In this document: positions 17,587 through 26,642 of the stretch, piece after piece | Position numbering within the stretch: position 1 is the stretch's first letter | Layout: each line of letters starts with the position of its first letter | NCBI RefSeq assembly: GCF_002871945.2 | Contig: NZ_CP126963.1 | Coordinates: forward strand, 1-64,000 | Direction: 5' to 3' | Length of the DNA: 64,000 nucleotides | Source: Gleimia hominis | GTDB taxonomy: Bacteria; Actinomycetota; Actinomycetes; Actinomycetales; Actinomycetaceae | Notes under the pieces: model-generated | Seen by the model: the letters and a program-made list of their open reading frames with translations, nothing else | Database searches by the model: none | What the model was told of the DNA's origin: nothing | Translations under genes and position numbers: made by a program

Positions 17587-18576
17587 ATGTTAGACATTTT
17601 GCCTGATGCGAGTATCCAGTTCCTGGGGAACATGGACCTGTTCTGGCTAATTGCTGCCGCTGGTGGTGGCTTTTTCGGTGCGGTGATCGGCGGTAACTTC
17701 GCCTTCGGATTCACCGGCGTACTTATTTTGCTCGGGTTCGGAATTGCGTTTGCAACCGGGTCCGACGTGGGATTCACCTACCTGGCGTTCGGACCGGTCT
17801 TCGGCCCGCACGTTGCGTTCGCAGGTGGTGCCGCAGCATCCGCATACGCCGCAAAGACCACGCACGAGCTGGATAAGACCGGTCTTGGCCGGGACATAAA
17901 CACGTCCCTAGCAGGTCTTGGCCATCCCGCGATCCTGTGGGTCGGTGCGCTATTCGGTATGGGTGGGTACATTGTGGAACGCCTAATCCAACACATTCCC
18001 TGGTTCGGATCGCACACGGATACTGTTGCCGCAACAGTGGTTATTTCAGGTCTGACCGCACGCGCCATGTTCGGACGGACAAAAGTATTTGGATGGACCA
18101 GTAAACTCGAAGGTTCCAACCGCTGGCTCGAGTGGCAAGAAAAGCCTTCCCAGTACCTCACCCTAGGTTTCCTCTCCGGTATTTTCGGTGCCGGCGCTTC
18201 CCTCATGCTCGTTTCCTACGCGCAGGGCGCGGGCCTACCTGAAGGAGCCGAAGAAGTAATCCTCGCGAACGCAAAGACGCTCCCCTTCGCAATCTCTGCA
18301 ATCGCGATCTTCCTGCTGGCCTTGGGCTCCACCATTGGCGTAACCCACCACATGACAATCATCGGTGGACTCGCAGGTGTCACCTTCCTACCCATCGTTG
18401 GCAACGGCCTCGTCGCCCTCCTGCTCGGTGGGCTTTTCGGTGCGATCGCTGCGTGTGCCGGTGAGCTCTTCGCCCGGATCTTCTACGATCACGGCGACAC
18501 TCACATTGACCCGCCCGCGTGGGCCATCTGGCCATGCACCACGCTCGTTATGGGATTGGGGGCAATGCTGGGATAG
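17587..18576 (+). CDS. Unrecognised multi-pass membrane protein, candidate sugar permease
   Basis: I do not recognise this 329-residue family. About eight hydrophobic, Gly/Ala-rich segments are visible, with motifs such as GGFFGAVIGGNFAFGFTG near residue 25 and IGVTHHMTIIGGLAGVTF near 255, the latter in two halves that look like re-entrant or substrate-path sequences. No ATP-binding partner, PTS domain or binding protein is nearby, so it may work alone. It is the only transporter-like gene in a locus with two kinases, an isomerase and an epimerase, hence the permease suggestion (inference). GAAGGAAAAATT precedes the ATG. Confidence 0.75.
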   Translation: MLDILPDASIQFLGNMDLFWLIAAAGGGFFGAVIGGNFAFGFTGVLILLGFGIAFATGSDVGFTYLAFGPVFGPHVAFAGGAAASAYAAKTTHELDKTGLGRDINTSLAGLGHPAILWVGALFGMGGYIVERLIQHIPWFGSHTDTVAATVVISGLTARAMFGRTKVFGWTSKLEGSNRWLEWQEKPSQYLTLGFLSGIFGAGASLMLVSYAQGAGLPEGAEEVILANAKTLPFAISAIAIFLLALGSTIGVTHHMTIIGGLAGVTFLPIVGNGLVALLLGGLFGAIAACAGELFARIFYDHGDTHIDPPAWAIWPCTTLVMGLGAMLG

Positions 18577-18860
18577 GACCTCAAGCTGAAAATGGTGGCG
18601 CTAAACAAGATGTTGTGAAGCCGGTAAAGACATACGCTACTAAGGTAATAAAAAGGCAAATCGGCTTGGTGCAACGCATGGGTTTAGCGCCCCATTCGAC
18701 AGCGAACCACACCCCCAAACCCGACGGGTTAAATCGGGAGTAAACAACGAGGAAACCTGAAGCGTAAACGCCAGCGGCGCACAAGACGCAGCACAGAAGT
18801 CAGCGGCGCACAGAAGTTAGCGCACAAAACACAGTAAAAAACGACAGTAAGGAACTATCG
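18577..18860 (+). promoter_or_regulatory. Intergenic region with short direct repeats before the HAD gene
   Basis: No convincing gene. CAGCGGCGCACA occurs at 18772-18783 and 18801-18812 with a partial third copy near 18819, within a stretch of AGCACAGAAGT-like words. CCCGA (18720) and TCGGG (18734) could form a weak hairpin. It may hold a promoter or operator for the downstream kinase genes. Confidence 0.35.
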
Positions 18861-19724
18861 ATGACAGACGCGAATGCTCACATTTCGTTCCCAGAGGAGT
18901 TCTACGACGCCTACGTCTTTGACATGGACGGCACCATCTATTTGGGAGACCACTTACTGCCAGGAGCGAAACGGCTGATCGAAGAACTTCGCCGCCGAGA
19001 AATCCCTGTGCGCTACCTATCCAACAACCCCACCAAAGACCCGCAGCAGTACGTAGAAAAACTACACAAACTCGGGATGCCCACGGACATATCTGAAATC
19101 GCGAACACCGTGGTGACCATGACCAAGTGGCTTAAACACAATCACCCCGGCAAAGTTGTGTACCCCATTGCGGAACAACCCCTGATCAATGCGTTCAAAG
19201 ACGCGGGAATCAAAATGAGTGACGACCCGAAAGAAATCGACATCGTCGTCGCCTCCTACGACCGTACGTTCGAATACAAGAAACTACAGATCGCATTCGA
19301 CGCCATCTGGTTCTACAAACGCGCGATCCTAGTAGCAACCAACCCGGATCCGTTCTGCCCCTTCCCAGGTGGACGCGGCGAGCCTGACGCCGCCGCCATC
19401 ATCGCAGCTATCGAAGCGTGCACCCGCACCAAATGCCAAATGAACGTGGGTAAACCCAACCCCGTGATGCTTGAAGAAGCAATCTCGGGCCTGGACGTAG
19501 ACCCAACGCACTGCATGATGGTGGGTGATCGCCTCTTGACGGACATCGGGATGGCGGTGAACACCGGAATGGTTTCCGCCATGCCCCTGACCGGAGAAAA
19601 CACCGTTGAAGACGCGCTCGCACTGCCGGCACAACAGCGCCCCACCTTTATTCTCGACCGGGTGGACCGCCTAATCCCCGCTCACGAGTGGGAGTCACTG
19701 GGGTGGTCTGAAACGGACGAATAA
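18861..19724 (+). CDS. HAD-IIA family sugar phosphatase, AraL/NagD-like
   Basis: Haloacid-dehalogenase-type phosphatase. Motif I FDMDGTIYLGD (about residues 19-29), motif II YLSNNPTK, the Lys of VGKPNP and motif IV MVGDRLLTDIGMA are intact; the C2-type cap lies between. In Bacillus subtilis the L-arabinose operon includes araL, a HAD-IIA phosphatase, next to araM, and the same pairing recurs here. It may remove toxic phosphorylated by-products, or dephosphorylate glycerol 1-phosphate or another pathway intermediate (inference). AAGGAACT precedes the ATG. Confidence 0.88.
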   Translation: MTDANAHISFPEEFYDAYVFDMDGTIYLGDHLLPGAKRLIEELRRREIPVRYLSNNPTKDPQQYVEKLHKLGMPTDISEIANTVVTMTKWLKHNHPGKVVYPIAEQPLINAFKDAGIKMSDDPKEIDIVVASYDRTFEYKKLQIAFDAIWFYKRAILVATNPDPFCPFPGGRGEPDAAAIIAAIEACTRTKCQMNVGKPNPVMLEEAISGLDVDPTHCMMVGDRLLTDIGMAVNTGMVSAMPLTGENTVEDALALPAQQRPTFILDRVDRLIPAHEWESLGWSETDE

Positions 19725-19833
19725 ACACCCGGCGAGTAGACGCGCCAGAGCCGAACAACCGAACGGCCGGCCCCGCACCGAACCGTTTCGCTCGAACACT
19801 AAAATAAAGCAGCGTTGCTGAAAGGACAAAACA

Positions 19834-21396
19834 ATGGTTACACCTGGATACGAGGGGCCCTACCTGCTGGGGATTGACTTCGGGACGGAATCGTGCAGAG
19901 CCGCGATTTTCGACCTGAGGGGCAACTCCATTGGGTTTGCGGCCACCCCGTACAAGACACACTTTCCCCGGCCCGGTCGTGCCGAACAAGACCCAGTGGA
20001 CTGGTGGGAGGCGCTGAAAGCCTCGGTTACGCGTGTGCTTGACCAAACGGGTGTGGCCGCGCGGCACATCGCCGGGATATCCTACGACGCCACCACGATG
20101 ACGGTAGTGGCCCTCGACAAACGCGGTAACGCGCTGCGCCCAGCCATCATGTGGATGGACGTGCGCGCCACCGAACAGGCAACCCGCGGGGACGAAATCG
20201 AACACTGGGCGAAGAAATACAACGGGGATAACACCATGCCGGTCACGGCCGAATGGTACCCCTTCAAAGCCACATGGATTAAAGAAAACGAGCCAGAGGT
20301 CTACAAAGAGGCCTACCGAATTGTGGACGCGCCAGACTGGCTCACCTACAAGCTGACGGGCGAGTGGACGGTGAACCTTAACACCGCTGCGATCCGCTCC
20401 TACTACAACGGTGACCACGGCGGCTGGCCCACGGACTTCTTTGAACACATCGGGTGCGGAGATGTGTTCGAGAAACTCCCTGAACGCGTGCTCGCACTCG
20501 GGGAAGTGGTAGGCACCCTCTCGGCCAGTACCGCGCACGAACTGAACCTCATCCCCGGTATTCCCGTGGCCCAAGGTGGGGGTGACGCGTGGCACGGACA
20601 GATCGGACTGGGGGTTGTTGAACCCGGGGCCCTCGCGGTGATTACTGGTTCGTCCCAGGTGATGACTGGGCAGAGCGCGGAACCGATTTACGGTAAGGGC
20701 TTCATGGGTTCGTATACGGACGCGGTAATTCGCGGCCAGTACACCGTGGAGGGATCCCTGGTGTCTTCCGGGTCGGTGCTGAAGTGGTTCAAAGACGGTT
20801 TCGCCCGCGACATCGTGCAAGCCACGGAGCGGATCGGGTTGAACCCATATGAGATCTTGGACCGGCAGGCCGCGGAAATTCCGATTGGTTGCGACGGCCT
20901 CATTATGAATGAGTACTTCCAAGGTAACCGCACGCCCTACACGGATTCGAAAGCCCGCGGGTTGATGTTCGGCCTGTCGCTGTCACACACGCCCGAGCAC
21001 ATGTACCGGGCGATTTTGGAGGCCGTTGCGTACGGGACGCAACACAACCTCTTGATGATGAAAGAGTCGGGTTTTGAACCGAACAAACTTGTGTTCTGTG
21101 GTGGTGCTACGAAGTCGCCACTGTGGATGCAGATGTACGCGGACGTGACTGGTAAGCCGATTACGTTAACTGAAGTTGGGGACGCGGTGGTGCTTGGATC
21201 GTGCATGCTAGCGGCGGTTGGGGCGGGTCTGTATAAGGACTTGCCTGCGGCGGCACGCAACATGGTGCACGAGACGAAAACTATTGAACCGAACATGGAT
21301 GCGCACGAGGAATACCAGTTCTACTTGCAGCAGTACATGGATGCGTACCCAGTAATGCAAGAGTTGACCCACAAGACTGTGGATCACATTTCTTAG
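19834..21396 (+). CDS. FGGY-family carbohydrate kinase (first of two)
   Basis: ATP-dependent kinase for a ketose or polyol. The FGGY N-domain starts GIDFGTESCRAAIFDL; the substrate and ATP elements (WMDVRA, PDWLTYKLTG, GGGDAWHGQIG, ITGSSQVM, EGSLVSSGS, FQGNRTPYTD, FCGGATKSPLWMQMYADV) follow in order over 520 residues. It is closer in look to AraB/ribulokinase-like FGGY proteins than to glycerol kinases, but substrate cannot be assigned. GAAAGGAC precedes the ATG. The AraM-like gene starts 32 bases downstream. Confidence 0.88.
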   Translation: MVTPGYEGPYLLGIDFGTESCRAAIFDLRGNSIGFAATPYKTHFPRPGRAEQDPVDWWEALKASVTRVLDQTGVAARHIAGISYDATTMTVVALDKRGNALRPAIMWMDVRATEQATRGDEIEHWAKKYNGDNTMPVTAEWYPFKATWIKENEPEVYKEAYRIVDAPDWLTYKLTGEWTVNLNTAAIRSYYNGDHGGWPTDFFEHIGCGDVFEKLPERVLALGEVVGTLSASTAHELNLIPGIPVAQGGGDAWHGQIGLGVVEPGALAVITGSSQVMTGQSAEPIYGKGFMGSYTDAVIRGQYTVEGSLVSSGSVLKWFKDGFARDIVQATERIGLNPYEILDRQAAEIPIGCDGLIMNEYFQGNRTPYTDSKARGLMFGLSLSHTPEHMYRAILEAVAYGTQHNLLMMKESGFEPNKLVFCGGATKSPLWMQMYADVTGKPITLTEVGDAVVLGSCMLAAVGAGLYKDLPAAARNMVHETKTIEPNMDAHEEYQFYLQQYMDAYPVMQELTHKTVDHIS

Positions 21397-21428
21397 AAGA
21401 TTCACATTTCAAAGGGAGTAGTGAAAAT

Positions 21429-22802
21429 ATGACCACTGAACTGATCAAGAAGGCGCTTGGGACGGCCACGGAGACGCGTGAGATTGCGTTTGGTCGCGGC
21501 GTTGTCACCCGCACTGGGGAGATTTTTAAGAAGACATTCCCGGGGAAGAAAGTTCTGGTTGTTGCCGACGGGAATACGTTTGAGGCGTGTGGTGACGCGG
21601 TTGTGAAATCCCTGGTGGATGCCGGGGTGGAGGCGGTTGAGGAACCCTACGTGTTCCCAGGTACCCCCACGTTGTACGCCGGTTATGAGAATGTGACGAA
21701 ACTGCGTGAACACTTAGAGCCGCTGGGTGATGGCGTGGTTGTGTGTTCGATCGCTTCGGGTACGTTGAATGATATTGCGAAGCTCGCGTCGGGCGAGTTG
21801 GGCCGCGAGTACATGAACGTGTGTACGGCCCCGTCTGTGGATGGTTACGCAGCGTTCGGCGCGTCCATTGCGATTGATGGGTTTAAGATTACGCGTTCGT
21901 GCCCGGCTCCGGCTGCTTTGGTGGCGGATTTGGATGTGATTGCTCATGCTCCGAAACGGTTGGTGGAAACCGGATATGGGGATTTGATTGAGAAGATCCC
22001 AGCTGGTGCCGACTGGATTGCGGCTGACGAGTTGGGGATCGAAGCGATTGACGATTACGTGTGGGGCCTTGTGCAGGGTAATTTGCGTGAGGTTCTGGGT
22101 GATCCGCAGGCGATTGCTGATGGCGATGTGGATGCGATCGGTTTGTTAACCGAGGGTAATATCATGTCGGGTTTGGCGATGCAGGCAGCGCAGTCGTCCC
22201 GTCCGGCTTCGGGTGCGGGCCACCAGTTCTCTCACGTGTGGGAGATGGAGGGTCACGGCTTGGATTGGGAGCCACCACTGTCGCATGGCAACAAGGTTGG
22301 TGTGGGCACGGTTGCGTCGTGTGCTCTGTGGGAGGAGCTCTTGAAGGTCGACGTTGCCGCGTTGGATACCGACAAGATTGTGGCTAACGCGAAGTCGGCG
22401 GATGAGGTGGAGCGCTACGTGCGGTCTATGCAGATTGAGAAGATCGCGGACCAGGCGGTTAAGCATTCGTTGAATAAGCACCTTGAGGGTGAGGCTTTGC
22501 GTGAGCGCGTTGAGCTGATTAAGAAGCAGTGGCCTGCGATTAAGGAACGCGTGTCCAAGCAGTTGATGTCTCCTCAGGAAGCGATGGATAAGCTGCGTAC
22601 GGCGGGTGCGCCGTATCACCCGGAGATGTTGAAGATTGATTGGGAGCGGTTCCATAAGACGCATTTCCAGGCGCAGCAGATTCGGTCAAGGTACACGGTT
22701 TTGGATATTTTGGTGGATTTGGGTCTGCTGGATGAGGTTGTGGAGAACCTGTTTGCTGAGGATGGTTTCTGGGGGCGTCACCGTCACCCGGAAGATAAGT
22801 AG
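21429..22802 (+). CDS. araM: sn-Glycerol-1-phosphate dehydrogenase, AraM-like
   Basis: Iron-type alcohol dehydrogenase superfamily enzyme that, in Bacillus AraM, interconverts dihydroxyacetone phosphate and glycerol 1-phosphate. The nucleotide-binding SGTLNDIAK segment, the APSVDGYAAFGAS motif and the metal-binding His in GHQFSHVWEM and SHGNKVGVGT are visible. At 457 residues it is longer than Bacillus AraM through its C-terminal part. An intrinsic terminator follows. It sits between the two FGGY kinases, matching the araB-araD-araL-araM gene content known from Firmicutes. Confidence 0.85.
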   Translation: MTTELIKKALGTATETREIAFGRGVVTRTGEIFKKTFPGKKVLVVADGNTFEACGDAVVKSLVDAGVEAVEEPYVFPGTPTLYAGYENVTKLREHLEPLGDGVVVCSIASGTLNDIAKLASGELGREYMNVCTAPSVDGYAAFGASIAIDGFKITRSCPAPAALVADLDVIAHAPKRLVETGYGDLIEKIPAGADWIAADELGIEAIDDYVWGLVQGNLREVLGDPQAIADGDVDAIGLLTEGNIMSGLAMQAAQSSRPASGAGHQFSHVWEMEGHGLDWEPPLSHGNKVGVGTVASCALWEELLKVDVAALDTDKIVANAKSADEVERYVRSMQIEKIADQAVKHSLNKHLEGEALRERVELIKKQWPAIKERVSKQLMSPQEAMDKLRTAGAPYHPEMLKIDWERFHKTHFQAQQIRSRYTVLDILVDLGLLDEVVENLFAEDGFWGRHRHPEDK

Positions 22803-22826
22803 GTTGCCGTAGCAGGTACCTGTTTT

Positions 22827-22864
22827 GAGCGGCCCTGGCCTGGGGGCTGGGGCCGCTCGTTTTC
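22827..22864 (+). terminator. Intrinsic terminator after the AraM-like gene
   Basis: GAGCGGCCC (22827-22835) pairs perfectly with GGGCCGCTC (22850-22858), followed by GTTTT. A second small hairpin CCGCC-N5-GGCGG follows at 22864-22878. This separates the next kinase and AraD into their own transcript. Confidence 0.8.
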
Positions 22865-22968
22865 CGCCCCTTTGGCGGCTAGTGTTATCTGCCTGGGTGG
22901 GCAAGATTTTGATTGTTTTGTAAGCGCGATCCACGCGGTCGGGCACGATCTCAATGAGGATGATACCG

Positions 22969-24648
22969 GTGAGTGAAAAAGAGAAATACGTTATTGGTTT
23001 AGATTTCGGCACTTTGTCGGGCCGTGCTGTTGTGATCCGCACGTCTGACGGCGCGGAGCTGGGGACCGCTGTGATGGATTATCCGCATGGCGTTATGGAT
23101 TCGACGTTGACTGCGGGTGATAATCGCACGCTTCCACCCGAGTTTGCTTTGCAGGTGCCAGCGGATTACTTGGAGGTTCTGGCGCAGATCATTCCGGCGG
23201 CGCTGAAGGATGCGCGGGTGGAGCCGGAGGAGATCGTGGGTTTGGGCGTTGACGTGACGAGCGCAACCGTGTTGGTGACGGACGCGGAGGGCACGCCGCT
23301 GTGCGAGAAACCGGAGTTTAAGAATAATCCTCATGCGTATGTGAAGCTTTGGAAGCATCATGGGGCAGAGGAGCAGACTCGCCGGATTGTTGATTTGGCG
23401 AAGGAAATGAACGTGGGCTGGTTGGAGCGCTACGGGGGGACGCTGTCTTCAGAGATGCTGATGCCGAAGGCGTTGGAGACGTTAGAGAAGGCCCCGGAAG
23501 TCTATGAGGCTGCGGATCAGATTGTGAACGCTTTGGATTGGTTCACGTGGATGCTGACGGGTAACTTGACGTACGCTGCGGGCGATTCGGGTTATAAGCG
23601 CATGTATCAGGATGGGCGGTATCCGACTGAGAAGTTTTTGGCGCGTTTGAATCCGAAGTTCCAGAAAGTGTTTTCGCAGAAGATGTCCGCTGAGGTTCTT
23701 CCGCTGGGCGCTAAGGTGGGGACTTTGTCGGAGCGGGGGCAAAAGTTGACGGGGCTGCCGGCGTATGTGGCGGTGGCGTCGGGCAATATTGATGCGCATG
23801 TGACGGCGCCGGCGGTGCAGGCAACGGAGGCTGGACAGTTGACGGCCATTATGGGGACGTCTTCGTGCTACGTGGTTTCGGGCCCCGAGTTTCAGCCGGT
23901 GCCGGGTACGTTCGGCACGGTTGATGGTGGTTTGATTGATGGCTTGTGGGGTTTTGAGGCCGGTCAGACTGCCGTGGGTGATATTTACGCGTGGTTTGTG
24001 GAGAACTGCGTGCCTGCGGAGTATTACGAAGAGGCTGAGGATCAGGGTCTGTCGATTCACGATTTGTTGACGCAGAAGGCGCAGCAGCAGGAAGTGGGGG
24101 AGCACGGCCTGGTGGCGCTCGATTGGCATAACGGGAACCGGTCTATTTTGGTGGATTCGCAGTTGTCAGGTTTGATGGTTGGGCAGACGCTTGCGACCCG
24201 GCCGGAGGATCAGTATCGGGCGATTATGGAGTCCACGGCTTTTGGGGCGCGGGTGATTATCGAGAACTTTGTGGACCACGGGGTTGAGATCACGGAGTTT
24301 GTGGCTGCGGGTGGGTTGATTAAGAACCCGTTTTTGATGCAGATGTTTGCAGATGTGACGCGTCTACCGGTGTCGACGGCGGAGTCGGCGCAGGCACCGG
24401 CGTTGGGGTCAGCTATTTTCGCGGCGTGCGCGGCGGGTGTGTACGAGTCGGTTGCGGATGCGGCGGCGCATATGGGCAAGCGGATTAAGGCGGCGTACGT
24501 GCCCGATGAGGAGCGTGCGAAGCAGTACGATGAGCTGTTTAAGCATTACAAGTATTTGCATGATTTGTTTGGTCGTGAAAATGATGTGATGCATGATTTG
24601 AAACGGATCCGGGCGCAGGCGTTGAAACGTAAAGGAGAGAGGGCGTAG
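22969..24648 (+). CDS. araB: Ribulokinase-like FGGY kinase (second of two)
   Basis: Predicted to phosphorylate L-ribulose or a related pentulose. Hallmarks: GLDFGTLSGRAVVIR at the start, the AraB-type PHGVMD segment, CEKPEFKNNPHAYVKLWKHH, WFTWMLTGN, GNIDAHVTAPAVQ, MGTSSCYVVSG, and DWHNGNRSILVD before the C-terminal ATPase half. Length about 560 is that of ribulokinases. I prefer the GTG at 22969, which follows GAGGA by eight bases; ATG at 22954 or 22960 would add five or three residues. It abuts araD directly. Confidence 0.9.
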   Translation: MSEKEKYVIGLDFGTLSGRAVVIRTSDGAELGTAVMDYPHGVMDSTLTAGDNRTLPPEFALQVPADYLEVLAQIIPAALKDARVEPEEIVGLGVDVTSATVLVTDAEGTPLCEKPEFKNNPHAYVKLWKHHGAEEQTRRIVDLAKEMNVGWLERYGGTLSSEMLMPKALETLEKAPEVYEAADQIVNALDWFTWMLTGNLTYAAGDSGYKRMYQDGRYPTEKFLARLNPKFQKVFSQKMSAEVLPLGAKVGTLSERGQKLTGLPAYVAVASGNIDAHVTAPAVQATEAGQLTAIMGTSSCYVVSGPEFQPVPGTFGTVDGGLIDGLWGFEAGQTAVGDIYAWFVENCVPAEYYEEAEDQGLSIHDLLTQKAQQQEVGEHGLVALDWHNGNRSILVDSQLSGLMVGQTLATRPEDQYRAIMESTAFGARVIIENFVDHGVEITEFVAAGGLIKNPFLMQMFADVTRLPVSTAESAQAPALGSAIFAACAAGVYESVADAAAHMGKRIKAAYVPDEERAKQYDELFKHYKYLHDLFGRENDVMHDLKRIRAQALKRKGERA

Positions 24649-25347
24649 ATGCTGGTGTTGTCTGATCAGCCGCTTGAGGTTCAGGAGGCGGTGGCGCACA
24701 CCCGTGAGGTGGTTGCGGATCTGCATGCTGAGTTGCCTCGGTGGCAGTTGGTGGTTTGGACTGCGGGGAACGTGTCTGAGCGGGTGCCTGGCGCGGACTT
24801 GTTTGTGATTAAACCTTCCGGGGTTTCGTACGATGAGTTAGCACCGGAGAACATGGTGGTGTGTGACCTGGAGGGTAATAAGATCGACGATGGGACGGCG
24901 CAGAATTTGCAGCCGTCGTCGGACACTGCCGCGCACGCATATGTTTACCGCCATATGCCTGAGGTCGGGGGTGTGGTGCATACCCATTCGACTTATGCGA
25001 CCGCCTGGGCGGCGCTGGGGGAGGAGATCCCTTGCGCGCTCACGATGATGGCTGATGAGTTCGGTGGTCCAGTGCCCGTGGGGCCGTTCGCGATTATTGG
25101 TGATGATTCGATCGGGCGGGGCATTGTGGAGACGTTGCGCGGCCACCGGTCCCCAGCGGTGCTGATGCAAAACCACGGGCCGTTTACAATCGGGAAGGAT
25201 GCGCGGGCAGCTGTGAAAGCCGCGGTGATGGTCGAAGAAGTTGCCCGCACCGTCCACATTGCTAAGCAGCTTGGAGACGTAATTGATGTGGAACAACCCC
25301 ATATCGACGCCCTGTACGACCGCTATCAGAACGTGTATGGGCAGTAG
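24649..25347 (+). CDS. araD: L-ribulose-5-phosphate 4-epimerase
   Basis: Class II aldolase-family epimerase giving D-xylulose 5-phosphate. Visible features: AGNVSERVPG and IKPSGVSYDEL for phosphate binding, the zinc-ligand pair in VHTHSTYATAWAALGEEIPC, and the C-terminal LMQNHGPFTIG with a third His. Length 232 is standard. It starts one base after the araB stop behind AAAGGAGAG. There is no araA isomerase in the window, so the upstream substrate may be a ketopentose, a pentitol or an ascorbate-type intermediate. Confidence 0.93.
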   Translation: MLVLSDQPLEVQEAVAHTREVVADLHAELPRWQLVVWTAGNVSERVPGADLFVIKPSGVSYDELAPENMVVCDLEGNKIDDGTAQNLQPSSDTAAHAYVYRHMPEVGGVVHTHSTYATAWAALGEEIPCALTMMADEFGGPVPVGPFAIIGDDSIGRGIVETLRGHRSPAVLMQNHGPFTIGKDARAAVKAAVMVEEVARTVHIAKQLGDVIDVEQPHIDALYDRYQNVYGQ

Positions 25348-25357
25348 CGTTTACGCT

Positions 25358-25391
25358 CTTAGATCTTGAGGTTTTTCTTAGACCTTGAGGT
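25358..25391. repeat. 15-bp direct repeat across the oxidoreductase stop codon
   Basis: CTTAGATCTTGAGGT at 25358-25372 and CTTAGACCTTGAGGT at 25377-25391, period 19, one mismatch. The second copy contains the reverse-complemented stop codon (25378-25380) of the minus-strand gene, so the last few codons and stop are duplicated downstream of the gene. Confidence 0.85.
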
Positions 25392-26619
25392 ATTGGGATA
25401 CGGCTAAGGCGGCGCGCCAGCCGAACCGGTTGGCACCCACTGTGGATTGGCTGGGGCCGTATCCCACTAGGTGCAGGTTAGGGTACTTACGCACCCGTGT
25501 GTCATCCATCGGTATTCCGCCCTGCTCGTTTTCTAACTTGAGGGGCGCTAAATGCTTGAGAGCGGGTCGGTACCCTGTGGCCCACACGATCGCGTTCAGG
25601 GTTGTGAACGAACCGTCTGCCTCCACCACCCCTTTGGGTTTAATTTCGGTGAACATGGGGCGGCGTTTAAGTGCTCCCCGCTGCCACGCGGCCCGTGCGT
25701 AATCTGTCCATGGCAACGCCGTGAACGACACGATTGACCGGGGAGCCCCGCCTGCCTCAGTGTGCTGGGTAACCCGGCGGATGGTTTCGCGTCCCTCGAA
25801 TTCACCTCGAAACGGGGTATCTAAAAACTCGGGTGGCCGGCGCGTATACCAAGCGGTGCGCTGCGTCCGCGAAACCTGCTCCAGCAGCTGCACTGCAGAA
25901 ATACCCCCACCTACAACTCCCACGGGGCCAGGTAGGTTCTCTGCGTCACGCACATCACGCGAATGCAGCTGCACTCCCGCAAAAGTATCCATCCCCGGGT
26001 AATGCGGGCGAACCGGGTTATTCCACGTGCCCGTCGCATTAATAATCGCTGCGCACGTGAAAGTACCCGCACTAGTGCGGACACGAAAACCCGGTCGGTC
26101 CTTCGAGTTGGGGCTGCCAGGTAGGTCCGTCGAGATGGGAATGCTCGGTTCGCTCTTCGAGTGTGGACCGCCAGTGGTAATGGTGCCGCCGGGGGTAGCT
26201 GCGGAAGCGGGAGTATCCGAAAGCGCGATCGCCTCAACACTAGTAACCGTGACGGGGCGCACGACCCCCAGGTTTTTCGCTTGTTCAAACGCAGCGAAAT
26301 ACTTGGGTACCGCCTGGTTCGCGGGTGTGTTCACGTCCGGCAGTCCCGCTTGCTTCACACTGAAATGCGGCAGGTCGAAAATACCGTTTAACGTAGCCAT
26401 AGTTAGCGAATCGGGGCGGTGAAGCCAGGCACCACCTGCGGCCTCTTCCGCGTCTAGGATCAAATAAGTGGGGGTGGGGGCATGGGTTGTGCAAGTGGCG
26501 GGCCGCGGTGTCGTGATATTAGGGGGTAGAGTAGCGCGGGTGAATCCCCGGCGTTTGAGGTGGTAGCCCGCGGACAAACCGGCCCCTCCAGCGCCAATTA
26601 CAATAACACTTACGTACAC
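25378..26619 (-). CDS. FAD/NAD(P)-dependent flavin monooxygenase-like oxidoreductase
   Basis: Flavoprotein of the FMO/thioredoxin-reductase-like group. FAD-binding GAGGAG at residues 8-13, a second dinucleotide motif VGGGISAVQL for NADPH, and a C-terminal ATGYRPAL motif. Two insertions look non-essential: about 30 residues rich in Thr/Pro after the first helix, and a low-complexity stretch SKSEPSIPISTDLPG near residue 155 encoded by repetitive DNA with TTCGAGTTGG-like words. GTG start at 26619. Converges with araD with only 30 bases between. Substrate unknown. Confidence 0.8.
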   Translation of the reverse strand: MYVSVIVIGAGGAGLSAGYHLKRRGFTRATLPPNITTPRPATCTTHAPTPTYLILDAEEAAGGAWLHRPDSLTMATLNGIFDLPHFSVKQAGLPDVNTPANQAVPKYFAAFEQAKNLGVVRPVTVTSVEAIALSDTPASAATPGGTITTGGPHSKSEPSIPISTDLPGSPNSKDRPGFRVRTSAGTFTCAAIINATGTWNNPVRPHYPGMDTFAGVQLHSRDVRDAENLPGPVGVVGGGISAVQLLEQVSRTQRTAWYTRRPPEFLDTPFRGEFEGRETIRRVTQHTEAGGAPRSIVSFTALPWTDYARAAWQRGALKRRPMFTEIKPKGVVEADGSFTTLNAIVWATGYRPALKHLAPLKLENEQGGIPMDDTRVRKYPNLHLVGYGPSQSTVGANRFGWRAALAVSQYLKV

Positions 26620-26642
26620 ACCACAACCCTAGCGGCAAGTAT

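Noticed and set aside
19648..20922. 424-codon open frame on the minus strand opposite the first FGGY kinase
   Set aside because: It is antisense to a clearly conserved kinase, has His/Arg/Val-rich composition without motifs and no ribosome-binding site; a codon-bias shadow.
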